In this document: positions 5,884-6,501 of the stretch, in pieces
Numbering within the stretch: position 1 is the stretch's first letter
How the letters are laid out: every line of letters starts with the position of its first letter
Position numbers and translations under genes: made by a program
Notes under the pieces: generated by a model
Databases searched by the model: none
What the model was told of the DNA's origin: nothing
Seen by the model: only the letters and a program-made list of their open reading frames with translations
Source: an uncultured Rhodospirillaceae bacterium
GTDB lineage: Bacteria > Pseudomonadota > Alphaproteobacteria > Rhodospirillales > UBA2165
DNA length: 6,501 bases
Reading direction: 5' to 3'
Assembly: GCA_913054205.1 (NCBI GenBank)
Contig: CAJXJM010000154.1
Coordinates: forward strand, 1-6,501

Positions 5884-5904
5884 ATTCCGGATCAAGTCCG
5901 GAAT
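5884..5904. repeat. Inverted repeat 3 (alphaproteobacterial ATTCCGGA palindrome)
   Basis: ATTCCGGA (5884-5891) and TCCGGAAT (5897-5904) form a perfect 8-bp stem around the loop TCAAG. The GG before and GACG after extend the recognisable unit. Short palindromes of this form (GGATTCCGG, a TCAAG loop, CCGGAATGACG) are widespread intergenic repeats in alphaproteobacteria, which supports the class assignment. It lies 7 nt beyond repeat 2. Confidence 0.75.
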
Positions 5905-5934
5905 GACGGCGTGGTTGGGAGGTTTTTGTGCGGC

Positions 5935-5963
5935 TTGTCCATTGTGCGTGATCGCCTTATAAG
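5935..5963 (+). promoter_or_regulatory. Candidate sigma70-type promoter of serS
   Basis: TTGTCC (5935-5940) and TATAAG (5958-5963) are exactly 17 nt apart and match consensus at 4/6 and 5/6 positions, the best promoter-like pair seen in the window. Transcription would start near 5970, leaving a leader of about 27 nt before the serS ATG. It sits just outside the repeat cluster, so serS appears to be transcribed independently of tatABC. Confidence 0.55.
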
Positions 5964-5996
5964 TGCCTCAACAAACTTAACACTCGGAAAATCTAA

Positions 5997-6501
5997 ATGT
6001 TTGATATTAAAGCCATTCGTGAGGATGCAGACGCTTTTGACGCTGGGATTGCGAAACGCAAGCTGGAGCCCATGGCAGCGCAATTAATAGAGATCGATAA
6101 GCGTCGCCGCGATGCACAGACGACAGCGCAGGAATTGCAAACGCGGCGCAATGAGCTCTCCAAAATCATTGGCATGAAAAAAGCCAAAGGCGACGATGCC
6201 GATGCCGAGATTAAAGAAGTCGCCTCCTCAAAAGACGCGCAAGCCGAAGCCGAGGACGCAGCTAAAAAAGCCGGTGACGCGTTAGACGCATTAATGAGCA
6301 CGATCTCAAATATTCCGGCAGATGACGTGGCGGAAGGCGAGGACGAGGACGATAATATTGAGCTTCGAACTTGGGGCGAGCCAATCACGCATAGTTTTGA
6401 GGCCAAAGAACATTTCGATCTTGGCGAAGCGCTTGGTCAGATGGATTTCGAAACCGCAGCCAAAATGTCCGGCGCGCGTTTTGTGATTTTGTCGGGCGCG
6501 T
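5997..6501 (+). CDS. serS: Seryl-tRNA synthetase, 3' partial
   Basis: SerS is the class II aminoacyl-tRNA synthetase that charges tRNA-Ser (and tRNA-Sec where present) with serine in the cytoplasm. The first 168 codons are in the window and the frame is still open at the right edge, so the catalytic core motifs lie outside. The start MFDIKAIRED is typical, with GGAAAA about 7 nt upstream of the ATG. Residues about 27-101 are the long charged antiparallel coiled coil that grips the tRNA variable arm (IEIDKRRRDAQ, ELQTRRNELSKIIG, then AEAEDAAKKAGDALDALM). The linker ISNIPADDVAEGEDEDDN, the strand IELRTWGEP, and HFDLGEALGQMDFETAAKMSGARF (137-162, described by its ends) mark entry into the synthetase domain. 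All visible sequence is intact. Confidence 0.98.
   Translation, partial: MFDIKAIREDADAFDAGIAKRKLEPMAAQLIEIDKRRRDAQTTAQELQTRRNELSKIIGMKKAKGDDADAEIKEVASSKDAQAEAEDAAKKAGDALDALMSTISNIPADDVAEGEDEDDNIELRTWGEPITHSFEAKEHFDLGEALGQMDFETAAKMSGARFVILSGA

Noticed and set aside
5743..5904. CRISPR array
   Set aside because: The units are inverted rather than direct, differ from each other in sequence, and have no regular spacers or cas genes nearby.
5749..6087. Plus-strand open frame of 112 codons across the tatC-serS gap
   Set aside because: It lies over the three inverted repeats and the start of serS. The translation is Arg-rich repeat-derived sequence, and no ribosome binding site is visible.
5993..6406. 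Minus-strand open frame of 137 codons, Ser/Ala-rich
   Set aside because: It is the antisense of the SerS coiled-coil region. The composition is what a Glu/Ala/Lys-rich gene gives when read backwards.

Overview
This window looks like a chromosomal housekeeping region of a mid-GC alphaproteobacterium. The evidence is the gene order scpA-scpB-(insert)-tatA-tatB-tatC-serS, which is a familiar alphaproteobacterial arrangement, and protein wording typical of that class (TatA with a GDVAKGVKNFKSGM amphipathic helix, SerS starting MFDIKAIRED). I cannot name a genus. Base composition looks uniform and moderate by eye, with no obvious compositional island.

Layout. Bases 1-3285 hold four closely packed plus-strand genes separated by only 6-9 nt: an M50 site-2 protease cut by the left edge, the condensin-partner genes scpA and scpB, and a protein of unassigned function with a GT-A glycosyltransferase-like look. 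Next comes bolA (3350-3664) with its own plausible promoter. It converges, with a 2-nt gap, on a small minus-strand putative lipoprotein gene (3667-3996). A short divergent intergenic region precedes the complete Tat operon, tatA-tatB-tatC (4126-5721). A 275-bp non-coding stretch (5722-5996) is packed with three consecutive inverted repeats of different sequence, followed by a good promoter for serS, which runs off the right edge.

How the genes work together. ScpA and ScpB form the kleisin/kite subcomplex of the SMC condensin that organises the chromosome. TatA, TatB and TatC make the twin-arginine translocase that exports folded proteins across the inner membrane. SerS charges tRNA-Ser. BolA is probably a glutaredoxin-partnered iron-sulfur/redox regulator. 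Apart from the ScpAB and TatABC complexes, the neighbours share no evident pathway.

The most notable points are the three-gene insertion that splits scpAB from tatABC, the resemblance of its BolA to the gammaproteobacterial type, the uncharacterised GT-A-like gene apparently co-transcribed with scpAB, and the dense repeat cluster between tatC and serS. I see no convincing evidence of a wholly new multi-gene system, and no CRISPR array, tRNA, rRNA or complete insertion sequence.
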